Source: Nakamurella alba
GTDB lineage: Bacteria; Actinomycetota; Actinomycetes; Mycobacteriales; Nakamurellaceae
DNA length: 64,000 nucleotides
Direction of reading: 5' to 3'
NCBI RefSeq assembly: GCF_009707545.1
Contig: NZ_WLYK01000001.1
Location: 248,001 to 312,000 of the forward strand
In this document: positions 8,774-17,145 of the stretch, in pieces
Layout of the letters: every line of letters begins with the position of its first letter
Numbering within the stretch: position 1 is the stretch's first letter
Notes under the pieces: model-generated
Database searches by the model: none
What the model saw: only the letters and a program-made list of their open reading frames with translations
What the model was told of the DNA's origin: nothing
Position numbers and translations under genes: made by a program

Positions 8774-9690
8774 CCGACGAAGCAGCTCTGCGGCAACTGT
8801 TCTCGGAGATCAGCAACTGGGGCCGCTGGGGGGCTGACGACGAGCGCGGGACGGTCAACCTGGTGACCCCGCGGTCCGTCGTGCGTGCTGCGGCGGAGGT
8901 CATCGAGGGGTTGACCATCGGCTGCGGTGAGATCGACCTGTCCGGATCGCGGCTCGGGCGGTCACGGGGCGAGCTGGAGATGCTCACCACCGGCGAGCAG
9001 CACGTCGCCGAACCGACACTGGCCACCGAGTCCATCAGCGTGGCCTTCCACGGACCGGGACACACCCACATCGACGCGCTGTGTCACGTCTTCTTCGACG
9101 GCTCGATGTACAACGGGCGGCCCGCGTCGCTGGTGGGTGACCATGGCGCCGCACTGAATGCGGTGACCGCTTTCGGGAACGGGATCGTCACCAGGGCGGT
9201 ACTCGCCGACATTCCGGCCCTGCGCGGCGCCGACTGGGTCGACCCGGACCAGCCGGTCCAGCCGGAGGAACTCGACGCCGCGCTGGAGCTGCAAGGGTGC
9301 TCGGTGGAACCGGGGGATGCGCTGGTGGTGTACGTCGGACGAGCCCGCCGCCGGGCTGTGCTCGGCGTGTCCGCCGAATTCGACCGCACGCCGGTGCTGG
9401 CCGGGCTGGACCCGGCCTGCCTGCGCTGGCTCCGCAAACGCGACATCTCGGTCCTGGCCGGCGACGGCGGCAACGATGCCCGGCCGGCCGGCGACGTCGG
9501 GCGGGTGATCTTCCCGGTGCACGTCGGTGCCTTGGTGTATCTCGGTCTGCCGCTCATCGACAACCTCCAGGCGGAGGACCTCGCAACCGCATGCCGTACC
9601 CGGGAGCGGTACTCGTTCTCCCTGAGCATCGCGCCGCTGCGCATAGGGCGGGGGACCGGATCCCCGGTGAACCCGATCGCCACCTTCTGA
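8770..9690 (+). CDS. Cyclase family metal-dependent hydrolase (kynurenine formamidase-like)
   Basis: 306 aa, GTG start overlapping the monooxygenase stop. The metal-binding signature of the cyclase/KynB superfamily is present as HGPGHTHIDALCHV (HxGTHxDxxxH) near residue 95. Length is on the long side of the family, as in bacterial 'cyclase family protein' members that hydrolyse amides, lactones or esters. Direct coupling to a Baeyer-Villiger enzyme suggests it opens the lactone or ester product. That role is inference; no substrate-specific residues are recognisable. Confidence 0.8.
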   Translation: MTDEAALRQLFSEISNWGRWGADDERGTVNLVTPRSVVRAAAEVIEGLTIGCGEIDLSGSRLGRSRGELEMLTTGEQHVAEPTLATESISVAFHGPGHTHIDALCHVFFDGSMYNGRPASLVGDHGAALNAVTAFGNGIVTRAVLADIPALRGADWVDPDQPVQPEELDAALELQGCSVEPGDALVVYVGRARRRAVLGVSAEFDRTPVLAGLDPACLRWLRKRDISVLAGDGGNDARPAGDVGRVIFPVHVGALVYLGLPLIDNLQAEDLATACRTRERYSFSLSIAPLRIGRGTGSPVNPIATF

Positions 9691-9734
9691 CCCCTTCCGT
9701 CCGCCGAACACAGATCGAGGAGACATCGATCCAC

Positions 9735-10964
9735 ATGGTGAATCCGTTCAAGGACATGCGGTTCCGGATCGCGAGGCCGTCCGAGCCGATCACCGTGGAG
9801 GACTACCGGCGGCGTGCGCGCCGCAAGCTCCCGGACATGGTGTGGCCATTCCTGGACGGCGGCGCCGAGGACGAGATGACACTGCGCGGTAACCGGTCGG
9901 CCTTCGAGAAGTGGGCCCTGCGCACCAAGGTGCTGGCCGGTCATCCGGGCGCTTCGACAGCGGTCACGGTCGCAGGCGAGCAGCTCGCCTTCCCCGTCTT
10001 CACCTCACCCACCGGTACCACCGGCCTCCTGCATTGGGAGGGCGAGCGTGCAGCGGCGATCGGAGCGGAGCGCGCCGGCACCAGGGCCGTGATCAGCACC
10101 GCCGCCAGCTGGACGCCCGAGGAGATCGCCGATGCGACCGAGCACCGGCACTTCTTCCAGCTCTACCCCTGGGCGAACCCCGACCATGGGGGACGGGCGC
10201 TGACAACAGCGTTCCTCCGGCGCGCCCGAGCGGCCGGATACCGCGCTCTCTGGGTGACCGTCGACGCACCGGCGGTCGGCAACCGGGACGGTGAGCGGCG
10301 CAGGGGAATGGGAGCGCCACCCACCCTCTCCGTACGCCAGATGCTCAGCGGCGCGGCGCATCCCCGCTGGTCCTACCACTTCCTCACCAAGAACCGGATC
10401 ACACCGCGGATGTTGGCGCAGGAGGCGAGGGCCGACGGCGCCGTCGGTGCGGTGCGCATGCAGGGCAGCCTGATGCGTCCCGATCTGAACTGGGACGACT
10501 TCCGGTGGATCCGGGACCAGTGGGACCTGCCCCTGATCATCAAAGGGGTGTTGAGCGCGGAGGACGCCGTGCGGTCCGTCGAACTCGGAGCGGACGGCGT
10601 GATGGTGTCCAACCACGGCGGTCGACAACTCGACGGCGCACAGGCGAGCCTGGACGCACTGCCCGCCGTCGTCGACGCCCTGCACGGCCGGGTGCCGGTC
10701 TACCTCGACGGCGGCATCCGCCGGGGGACAGACGTGATCAAAGCGCTCGCGCTGGGCGCCGACGCGGTCGGTGTCGGCCGTGCGTACATCTACGGGTTGG
10801 TCGCCAACGGTGCCGAGGGTGTGCGGCACGTGCTGGACATCATTCGCGCCGAGATGGTCCAGGCGCTCCTGCTGATGGGCGTCGGCGACGTCGCGGAACT
10901 CGACCGCAGCTGGTTGACACCCGCGTCCACGTCATCGGCAGCGACTCCGGTCCTGTCCAGCTGA
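9735..10964 (+). CDS. FMN-dependent 2-hydroxyacid dehydrogenase/oxidase
   Basis: 409 aa from ATG 9735 (MVNPFKDMRFR); GAGGAG lies at about 9717-9722. Motifs of the lactate/glycolate/mandelate family are present: FTSPTGTTGLLHWEGE, QLYPWANP, LIIKGVLSAEDA with the FMN-contacting lysine, and the catalytic SNHGGRQLDG with its histidine and arginine. It oxidises a 2-hydroxyacid to the 2-oxoacid, with FMN. In this cluster it could make the substrate of the 2-oxoacid dehydrogenase complex encoded upstream. L-lactate dehydrogenase (LldD-like) is the alternative reading. Confidence 0.88.
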   Translation: MVNPFKDMRFRIARPSEPITVEDYRRRARRKLPDMVWPFLDGGAEDEMTLRGNRSAFEKWALRTKVLAGHPGASTAVTVAGEQLAFPVFTSPTGTTGLLHWEGERAAAIGAERAGTRAVISTAASWTPEEIADATEHRHFFQLYPWANPDHGGRALTTAFLRRARAAGYRALWVTVDAPAVGNRDGERRRGMGAPPTLSVRQMLSGAAHPRWSYHFLTKNRITPRMLAQEARADGAVGAVRMQGSLMRPDLNWDDFRWIRDQWDLPLIIKGVLSAEDAVRSVELGADGVMVSNHGGRQLDGAQASLDALPAVVDALHGRVPVYLDGGIRRGTDVIKALALGADAVGVGRAYIYGLVANGAEGVRHVLDIIRAEMVQALLLMGVGDVAELDRSWLTPASTSSAATPVLSS

Positions 10965-10984
10965 TCGTCACTGAAGGAGAGACT

Positions 10985-11776
10985 GTGTCGCCGCACCCCG
11001 CAACCATCGAGCCGGACAGGCCGGCCGAGTTCACCGACATGCGCCCGACCGGGCAGGTCGCAGTGGTGACCGGTGCCGCGTCGGGCATCGGTGCGGCCGT
11101 GGTCCACCGGCTGCTCGCTCGCGGGATGACGGTGATTGGCTGTGACGTCGTCTCGATGCCCTCGACGGGCGCCGTGCACCAGCAGCTGCATCCCCGCCGT
11201 CTGGACGTCAGCGATTCGAGAGCGGTTCGCGCCACTGTGCATGCGGTTCTGGGCCGGTGGGGTCGCGTCGATGTGCTCGCCAACGTGGCCGGCATCCACG
11301 ACGGCTTCTCCGCCGCGCACTCGATGACCGACGAGCTCTGGGACCGGGTGTTGGACGTGGACCTCACCGGCCCGCTGCGGATGGCGCGAGCGGTGCTCCC
11401 GTCGATGATCGAGCGACGATCCGGCTCCATCGTGAACGTCGCCTCGGTCGCGGGGCTCAGCGGATCCATCTCGGGCGCGGCCTACACCGCCGCCAAGCAC
11501 GGCCTGATCGGGCTGACCCGGTCCATCGCGTCGATGTACAGGCAGTACGACATCAGGTGCAACGCCGTCTGTCCGGGCTCGGTGACCACCAGGCTCGCCG
11601 AGGGCGACGCGGTGCGGGACCCCTGGGGGTTCGAGCACCTGCGGGGTCGCCTCAGCCGTCCCGAACGGCAGGCTCGTGCCGACGAGATCGCATCGTTGGT
11701 GGCTTATCTGGCCTCGGAGGAGGCCAGCTTCGTCTCCGGTTCGATCGTCGGTGCGGACGGCGCATGGTTGGCGTGA
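10985..11776 (+). CDS. Short-chain dehydrogenase/reductase
   Basis: 263 aa from GTG 10985 behind GAAGGAGA. The cofactor motif TGAASGIG and the catalytic tyrosine-lysine in YTAAK are intact, with NVAG and a serine in NVASVAGLSGS upstream of the tyrosine. It is a classical SDR acting on an alcohol/ketone pair, probably with NAD(H). It sits 20 bp after the FMN dehydrogenase and is the last gene before the ABC importer promoter, so it likely ends the second operon (6947-11776). Confidence 0.88.
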   Translation: MSPHPATIEPDRPAEFTDMRPTGQVAVVTGAASGIGAAVVHRLLARGMTVIGCDVVSMPSTGAVHQQLHPRRLDVSDSRAVRATVHAVLGRWGRVDVLANVAGIHDGFSAAHSMTDELWDRVLDVDLTGPLRMARAVLPSMIERRSGSIVNVASVAGLSGSISGAAYTAAKHGLIGLTRSIASMYRQYDIRCNAVCPGSVTTRLAEGDAVRDPWGFEHLRGRLSRPERQARADEIASLVAYLASEEASFVSGSIVGADGAWLA

Positions 11777-11816
11777 GGCGCGGCCACTGATCCGGTACGC
11801 CGCTGAAGGCCAGCTG

Positions 11817-11867
11817 TTGACCACGAGGCGCTTGCGCTGTATTTTGCTCTGAGCCCAGTATTTCGCA
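11817..11867 (+). promoter_or_regulatory. Promoter with shared AT-rich operator, upstream of sugar-type ABC importer
   Basis: TTGACC at 11817-11822 is separated by 17 bp from TATTTT at 11840-11845, a near-consensus sigma-70 promoter in a very GC-rich genome. GTATTTTGC (11839-11847) and AGTATTTCGCA (11857-11867) form two direct half-sites 19 bp apart. The second lies where transcription should begin. The same element occurs in the two promoters at 20416-20672. The remaining 5' leader to the ATG at 12069 is about 200 bp and holds no recognised gene. Confidence 0.6.
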
Positions 11868-12068
11868 TCAGGTCCACGCAGTCTCGCACTGCCGCCCCCA
11901 GGCGGTTCCACTCGACGACGGAGCGCCCAGCGGCGGGCGGATCTGCAGTGAACCGGTGGTCCGAACCGGCACCCCTGTGCGCTGTCGGCGCGGGAGAACC
12001 GCCGGTCGATGTGCACACCGATCTTGCTTCTCATCCCACCGCAACGGCGCGAGCAGAAAAGGGGACGC

Positions 12069-13652
12069 ATGACCGAGTCGGCGGCGTCGGACATGGCCAA
12101 TGTCCCACGCCATGGCGCGGAACCCGGTGCGGAGTCGGTGCCGCGGTTGCACATCGCCGGTATGACCAAGTCTTTCGGGTCCTTCACGGCGGTCGACTCC
12201 GTCGGGCTCGACCTGCGGGCCGGCGAGATCCGAGCCCTGCTCGGGCACAATGGGTCAGGGAAATCCACACTGATCAAGTGCCTGTCCGGATTCCATCGCG
12301 CCGACAACTCCGTCGTGCGATGGAACGGCGAGGACGTCGAGCTGGAGGCCCTGCGAGGCAGCTCTGCCTCCGGCTCGAGACTTGCCTTCGTCCACCAGAC
12401 CCTGGGCATCGTCCGCGAACTCGACGCGATCGACAACCTCGCCCTGCACGCCGGGTACCGACGTCGTCCCGGCCGCCGGGTGGACTGGAGGGCGCAGCGC
12501 CGCCGCACCGCGGAGGCACTGGAGCCCTTCGGATTCCGGTTCCCGTTGAACCGGCCGCTGGCGGAGGCCAGCCCGGTCGAGCGGGCGATCGTCGCCATCG
12601 CTGCGGTGCTGACCGGCTGGGACGCCACCGATGGCGTGCTCGTCCTGGACGAACCGACGTCGGTGCTCCCGCCGCACGAGGTATCGGTCCTGCTCGGCGT
12701 GGTCACCGAGTTGCGCAGCAGGGGAGCGTCGATCCTGTACGTCTCTCATCGGCTGGGAGAGGTGCTGGAGATCGCCGACACAGCAACGGTACTGCGCAAC
12801 GGGCGGGTGGTTGCCGACGTGCCGGTGCCCGGACTCACCGAGCGTGACCTGGTCGGCATGATGCTCGGTCGGGAACTGGCGAACGAAGAGGCCGTCCGCG
12901 CGCACCACCGACCGCCGGGAGACGAACTTCTCGCCGTGCGCGATCTGCGGGGTCGGTATCTCGACGGGGCGGAGCTGACCGTATCGACCGGTGAGATCAC
13001 CGCTGTCGCAGGGCTGGTCGACGGCGGGCGGGTGGAACTGGCGACCGCGCTCGGATCGCCCGCTCGGTCCGCGCGGCTCACCGGCGAGATCCGGGCAGGT
13101 GGAACGACCACCTGGCGACCGTTGCGCAGACATCGCCCTGCCACTGTCGGCTACGTTCCCGCTGATCGGCTCACCGAGGGCATCGTGGCGGAGATGTCGG
13201 TGACAGAGAACCTGACTCTGTCCTTACTGCAGAGATTCTCGCGTCTCGGTCTGCTCTCGCGACGGGCCGAGCGGGCCTTCGCAGCCCGGCGACTTGCAGA
13301 GCTGGACGTGCGAGGTGCTGACGATCCGCGCATCCCCATCGCGGCACTCTCCGGAGGCAACCAGCAGAAGGTCATCATCGGCCGGGCACTCGCCGCCGAT
13401 CCGCAGCTGCTCGTCATGCTCGAGCCCACAGCCGGGGTCGACCTGGCCGCGAAGTTCGCGATCTACCAGTACCTGCAACGCGAGGCCGAGAAGGGGCTCG
13501 CCGTGCTGCTCTCGACGACCGACGCGGAAGACATGACCGCACTGTGCGACCGGGTGCTCGTGGTCGGCGGCGGCGCCGTCGTGGACGAATTCGGCACGCA
13601 GGACATCACCCAGGAGCGAGTGCTGCTGGCCATGGAGGGAATCCACTCATGA
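12069..13652 (+). CDS. Ribose/galactose-type ABC importer ATPase (two ABC domains)
   Basis: 527 aa from ATG 12069 behind AAAAGGGGA; duplicated-ABC architecture like RbsA/MglA. Domain 1 has Walker A GHNGSGKST and Walker B VLVLDEPTS, but its signature region reads LAEASPVERAIV rather than LSxGQ. Domain 2 lacks a canonical Walker A (AGLVDGGR, usual for this family) and has an intact LSGGNQQKVIIGRAL, but its Walker B reads LVMLEPTAG with Leu in place of the usual Asp. It powers the permease at 13649. Solute is unknown; family members move sugars, polyols and autoinducers. Confidence 0.88.
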   Translation: MTESAASDMANVPRHGAEPGAESVPRLHIAGMTKSFGSFTAVDSVGLDLRAGEIRALLGHNGSGKSTLIKCLSGFHRADNSVVRWNGEDVELEALRGSSASGSRLAFVHQTLGIVRELDAIDNLALHAGYRRRPGRRVDWRAQRRRTAEALEPFGFRFPLNRPLAEASPVERAIVAIAAVLTGWDATDGVLVLDEPTSVLPPHEVSVLLGVVTELRSRGASILYVSHRLGEVLEIADTATVLRNGRVVADVPVPGLTERDLVGMMLGRELANEEAVRAHHRPPGDELLAVRDLRGRYLDGAELTVSTGEITAVAGLVDGGRVELATALGSPARSARLTGEIRAGGTTTWRPLRRHRPATVGYVPADRLTEGIVAEMSVTENLTLSLLQRFSRLGLLSRRAERAFAARRLAELDVRGADDPRIPIAALSGGNQQKVIIGRALAADPQLLVMLEPTAGVDLAAKFAIYQYLQREAEKGLAVLLSTTDAEDMTALCDRVLVVGGGAVVDEFGTQDITQERVLLAMEGIHS

Positions 13653-14674
13653 CCTCGACCCACCACCCGCCGGCGCCTGCGCGGCCCCCGTCCGATGACC
13701 GAGCATCGATGCCTGCGGGATCCCGCACCGGCGACGGATGGTTCCACGTGGTGTCCCCGCGGCGTGTGGGGGCGCTGTACCTGCTGGTCGTCGCGTGCAT
13801 CGTCTTCTCGTTCACGGCATCCGCGACGTTCCCGACATCGGCCACCGTGCAACAGGTGCTCAACACCAGCGCAACCTCAGCGCTGGCTGCGCTCGCCCTG
13901 GTCGTTCCCTTGGCGGCAGGGGTTTTCGACCTGTCCATCGGCTACGTCATGTCGCTGAGCGGTGTTCTCGTGGCTTACCTCCTGGTGCACACCGACTGGC
14001 CGACCTGGGTCTGCGTCGTCACCGCCCTGGTCGCCGCGTTGGTGGTCGGAGTCGTCAACGCCGTGGCAGTCGTGGTTCTCGGCATCAACTCGCTCATCGC
14101 GACCCTCGCGACCGGCGCGTTGCTGCAGGCCGTGATCACGGCCATCACCGATGACGCCAGCATCACGGCCCCCCAACTGCTCGGTGGGTTCGCCGACATC
14201 GCCCAGAAGGACATCGGTGGCTACACCCTGCCGATCCTGTACGCCGTGCTGATCGCGGTGGTCATCTGGGTGTTCCTCTCCCACACCGCGGGCGGGCGCC
14301 GCACCTACGCGACGGGCTTCAATCTCGAAGCAGCACGGCTGGCCGGTGCGCGCACCAGCCGGCTGAGGTTCGGCTCGCTGCTGGTGTCGTCGACGATCGC
14401 CGGCTTCGCCGGGATCGTGGTCGCCTCGAACATCGGGGCAGGCACTCCGACCGCCGGGACCGCCTACCTGCTGCCGGCATTCGCAGCGGCCTTCCTGGGC
14501 GCCACCCAGCTCACCCCCGGCCGTTTCAACGCCTGGGGCACGTTGCTGGCCACCGTACTGCTGCAGACCGGCATCATCGGGCTCTCCCTGTCCGGGGCCC
14601 CGACCTGGACGCAGGGCGTCTTCACCGGGATCGTGCTGCTGGCCGCGTTGGCCTTCACCGTCCGCCGGAACTGA
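13649..14674 (+). CDS. Ribose-type ABC importer permease
   Basis: 341 aa; ATG overlaps the ATPase stop by 4 bp. It is very hydrophobic with about eight to ten membrane spans after a proline-rich cytosolic N terminus. The family EAA-like loop is seen as ATGFNLEAARLAGARTSRLRFGS. It belongs to the BPD_transp_2 (RbsC/AraH) group. A single permease gene suggests a homodimer. It is followed by a 24-bp palindrome and then the binding protein gene. Confidence 0.9.
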   Translation: MTSTHHPPAPARPPSDDRASMPAGSRTGDGWFHVVSPRRVGALYLLVVACIVFSFTASATFPTSATVQQVLNTSATSALAALALVVPLAAGVFDLSIGYVMSLSGVLVAYLLVHTDWPTWVCVVTALVAALVVGVVNAVAVVVLGINSLIATLATGALLQAVITAITDDASITAPQLLGGFADIAQKDIGGYTLPILYAVLIAVVIWVFLSHTAGGRRTYATGFNLEAARLAGARTSRLRFGSLLVSSTIAGFAGIVVASNIGAGTPTAGTAYLLPAFAAAFLGATQLTPGRFNAWGTLLATVLLQTGIIGLSLSGAPTWTQGVFTGIVLLAALAFTVRRN

Positions 14675-14703
14675 CAGCCGGCCGGTCCTCGACCACTGCT
14701 TCC

Positions 14704-14727
14704 GCCGGCGGGCAGCTGCCCGCCGGC
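14704..14727. repeat. 24-bp perfect palindrome between permease and binding protein
   Basis: A perfect 24-bp self-complementary segment (core GGGCAGCTGCCC, ends GCCGG/CCGGC) sits in the 110-bp gap between permease and binding-protein genes. Not followed by a T run. Such intercistronic hairpins can act as partial terminators or mRNA stabilisers that set different expression of the binding protein; that role is inferred. Confidence 0.6.
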
Positions 14728-14784
14728 CTGCGTCCTGCCGGATATCCGGTTCGGGACCGTCACTCTCATCGAAAGGAAACGACT

Positions 14785-15960
14785 GTGAAGCATCGACGCT
14801 CTACTCGTGCCCTCATCGCCTGCGGCATCGCCGCCCTGGTCCTGAGCGGATGTGGCGGGACCTCCGACTCCGGCGGCAGCTCCGCAAGTACCGCCGCCAC
14901 CAGCCCGGCCGGACAGACCACGCCGTCGTCGGCATCAGCCGGCGGATCAGGCAGCTCCTCCCCGACCTCGGCCAGCGGCACCGACGCCGCGACGGTCTTC
15001 GCGGAATTCGCCACGCGGCCCACCTCGATCGGAATGACCGAACCGATCACCGCCCCGATCCCGACCGGCAAGACCATCGGGTTCATCGACTGCGGCGCCA
15101 GCATCTGCAAGCAGGAGGCGCAGATCATGGGCGAAGCCGGCCAGATCCTCGGCTGGACGATCAAGCCGTACCTGACGGACGGGTCCGTGCAGCAGGTCCA
15201 GAACGCCTTCCAACAGGCGCTCAACGACAACGTGGACGGGTTGGTCTACGCCGGCACCCCGCAGTCGGCGGTGGCCAAGTACCTCAAGGAAGCGGAGGAC
15301 AAGGGCGTCAAGGTGGTCTCCATCGCGACCTCGGAGGGCGCGACCAACGGTGTTCTCAATGTGATCGCCGGACCGGAGACCGAAGACCCCGGCAAGGTAT
15401 GGGCGTCGTTCATCGGAGCGGACAGCGGCGGGACCGGAAAGGCCCTCTACGCCACGATTCCGGACTTCCCGATCAACCTGGCCCGCGACGCGTCGCTGGA
15501 GAAGAACATGCCCCTGCTCTGCCCGGGCTGCAGCTACGAGACCATCAACATCTCGTTCACCCAGTCCGGCAAGGACGCGCCGTCCCTGATCACGTCCTAC
15601 CTGCGGTCACACCCCGACGTGAAGTACGTGATCCAGGCGACCGACTTCCTCGGCATCGGACTCCCGGCGGCGCTCAAGGCAGCTGGTCTGAATGACATCA
15701 AGATCATCGGCCTCGGACCCGACACGGTGAACCTGGGCTACATCGCGGCCGGACAGCAGGCGATGTCGGTCTACTTCCCACTGTTCGAGGACACCTTCGC
15801 AGCCGCCGATGCGCTGGCCCGCGCCTTCGCCGGGCAGCCGCAGGTGGCCTGGCAGCCTCCGGTCTGGGCACTCACCAAGGAGAACCTGCCGTCGACGGAC
15901 ACCCTGTTCCCGGTGGTCGTCGATTACAAGGAGCAGTTCTCGAAGATCTGGGGGAAGTAG
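14785..15960 (+). CDS. Sugar-type ABC substrate-binding lipoprotein
   Basis: 391 aa, GTG start behind GAAAGGAAAC. The signal peptide ends in the lipobox LSGC with the lipidated cysteine C23, followed by a Ser/Gly/Thr-rich tether to about residue 65. The body resembles periplasmic-binding family 4 (GKTIGFIDCGAS, a ligand-binding fold with two lobes). It captures solute outside the membrane for the permease/ATPase pair just upstream. The cysteines in the mature part (DCGASICK, LCPGC) may form disulphides. Confidence 0.88.
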   Translation: MKHRRSTRALIACGIAALVLSGCGGTSDSGGSSASTAATSPAGQTTPSSASAGGSGSSSPTSASGTDAATVFAEFATRPTSIGMTEPITAPIPTGKTIGFIDCGASICKQEAQIMGEAGQILGWTIKPYLTDGSVQQVQNAFQQALNDNVDGLVYAGTPQSAVAKYLKEAEDKGVKVVSIATSEGATNGVLNVIAGPETEDPGKVWASFIGADSGGTGKALYATIPDFPINLARDASLEKNMPLLCPGCSYETINISFTQSGKDAPSLITSYLRSHPDVKYVIQATDFLGIGLPAALKAAGLNDIKIIGLGPDTVNLGYIAAGQQAMSVYFPLFEDTFAAADALARAFAGQPQVAWQPPVWALTKENLPSTDTLFPVVVDYKEQFSKIWGK

Positions 15961-16066
15961 CCCCAACCTTCTCGAGCCGGGTGCCCGTCAGCGGCACGGA
16001 CGCCCGGCCTTGAACCCGCTCCGGCCGAGCGGGCCACCATGACACACATGTGAGGAGCACTGCAAC

Positions 16067-16819
16067 ATGGGAGTTCTCGAAGGAACGGTCGCCATCGTCA
16101 CCGGAGCCGGGTCGGGGATGGGCAAGGCCACCGCGCAACTCTTCGTGGAAGAGGGCGCCAAGGTCGTGCTGTTCGACATCTCCGGTGAGGAAGAGACTGT
16201 CGCACAGGACATGGGCGCAAACGCCGTCGCGGTCCACGGCGACGTCTCCCAGGAGCAGGACGTGCGGCGAATGGTCGACACAGCAGTGTCCACCTGGGGG
16301 CGCCTGGACTCGCTCTGCAACGTCGCCGGGATCGTCCCGAACCCCGGTGGGCTGACCGCGGACCACGGTATCGAGGACTTCGACCGGGTTGTCGCGGTGA
16401 ACCTGCGCGGTACGTTCATGGCGATGAAGTTCGCCATTCCGGAAATGATCAGGTCCGGCGGCGGTTCCATCGTGAACTGGGGATCGCTGGCCTCCTACAT
16501 CGGCACGGAGCACGTCGCCGGTTATGCGGCGTCCAAGGGCGGGATCACGCAGATCACCAAGACCGCTGCGATCGAGTACGCCACGAGCGGTATCCGGGTG
16601 AACGCGATCGCTCCCGGCATGATCGACACACCCATCGTGCAGAAGACGATCGAATCGGGCCACGCCGACCTGAACGCCAAGCTGACGGCACGCATCCCGA
16701 CCGGGGTGCTCGGATCCCCCCGGGAAGCAGCGCAGGTGGCGCTCTTCCTGGTCTCCAGCGCGTCGTCGTACGTCAACGGTGTGATGATCCCGGTGGACGC
16801 CGGCTATCTCGCCGGCTGA
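16067..16819 (+). CDS. Short-chain dehydrogenase/reductase
   Basis: 250 aa; GAGGAG lies 10-15 bp before the ATG. The NAD(P) motif TGAGSGMG and catalytic YAASK (about residue 152) are intact, with the expected NVAGIV and SIVNWGS blocks and a C-terminal VNGVMIPVDAGYLAG. Length and order are those of classical FabG-like SDRs. Position directly after the binding protein suggests it oxidises or reduces the imported compound. The operon (12069-16819) ends at the strong terminator at 17088. Confidence 0.88.
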   Translation: MGVLEGTVAIVTGAGSGMGKATAQLFVEEGAKVVLFDISGEEETVAQDMGANAVAVHGDVSQEQDVRRMVDTAVSTWGRLDSLCNVAGIVPNPGGLTADHGIEDFDRVVAVNLRGTFMAMKFAIPEMIRSGGGSIVNWGSLASYIGTEHVAGYAASKGGITQITKTAAIEYATSGIRVNAIAPGMIDTPIVQKTIESGHADLNAKLTARIPTGVLGSPREAAQVALFLVSSASSYVNGVMIPVDAGYLAG

Positions 16820-17087
16820 TCAGAACGCGCAGGCTCTGAGCCGCTGTGCGGCCGGAATACCCGGCTGCCCAGCGGCTCTGGCGTCGTCCGACGCTGTTCC
16901 CCGTCCTTCGCGGTCCACGGGTAGGCGTCGCACCATCGCGAGCGGGGCCCCGAGGCGGCTGTCACAGGTGCTGCGCGCTGACTCCCGGCGCCTCCGCTGA
17001 TGACCTCGCCGGAATGCGAAGCCTGGATGCAGCTCTCGTCCGGTGCCGTCCGCGGATCGGGAACCGTGTCGGTTCGAGATCGACCCG

Positions 17088-17132
17088 ACAGCAGAACGCC
17101 ACCCACGCGGTGCGTGGGTGGCGTTCTGCTGT
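17088..17132. terminator. Bidirectional hairpin terminator (21-bp perfect stem)
   Basis: Perfect 21-bp inverted repeat with a 3-base GGT loop (arms 17088-17108 and 17112-17132), lying between two convergent genes. The plus-strand gene ends at 16819 and the minus-strand gene ends at 17146. There is no long U tract, as is common in high-GC actinobacteria. It probably stops transcription from both sides. Confidence 0.8.
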
Positions 17133-17145
17133 GTCGAGGTCCGGC

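Noticed and set aside
10790-12706. 638-aa minus-strand open frame
   Set aside because: Antisense to SDR and importer genes; low-complexity Arg/Ser-rich translation without a recognisable domain or ribosome site.
17061-17090. tRNA T-arm-like GGTTCGAGATC
   Set aside because: The flanking bases do not pair into a stem and no acceptor or anticodon arm is found.
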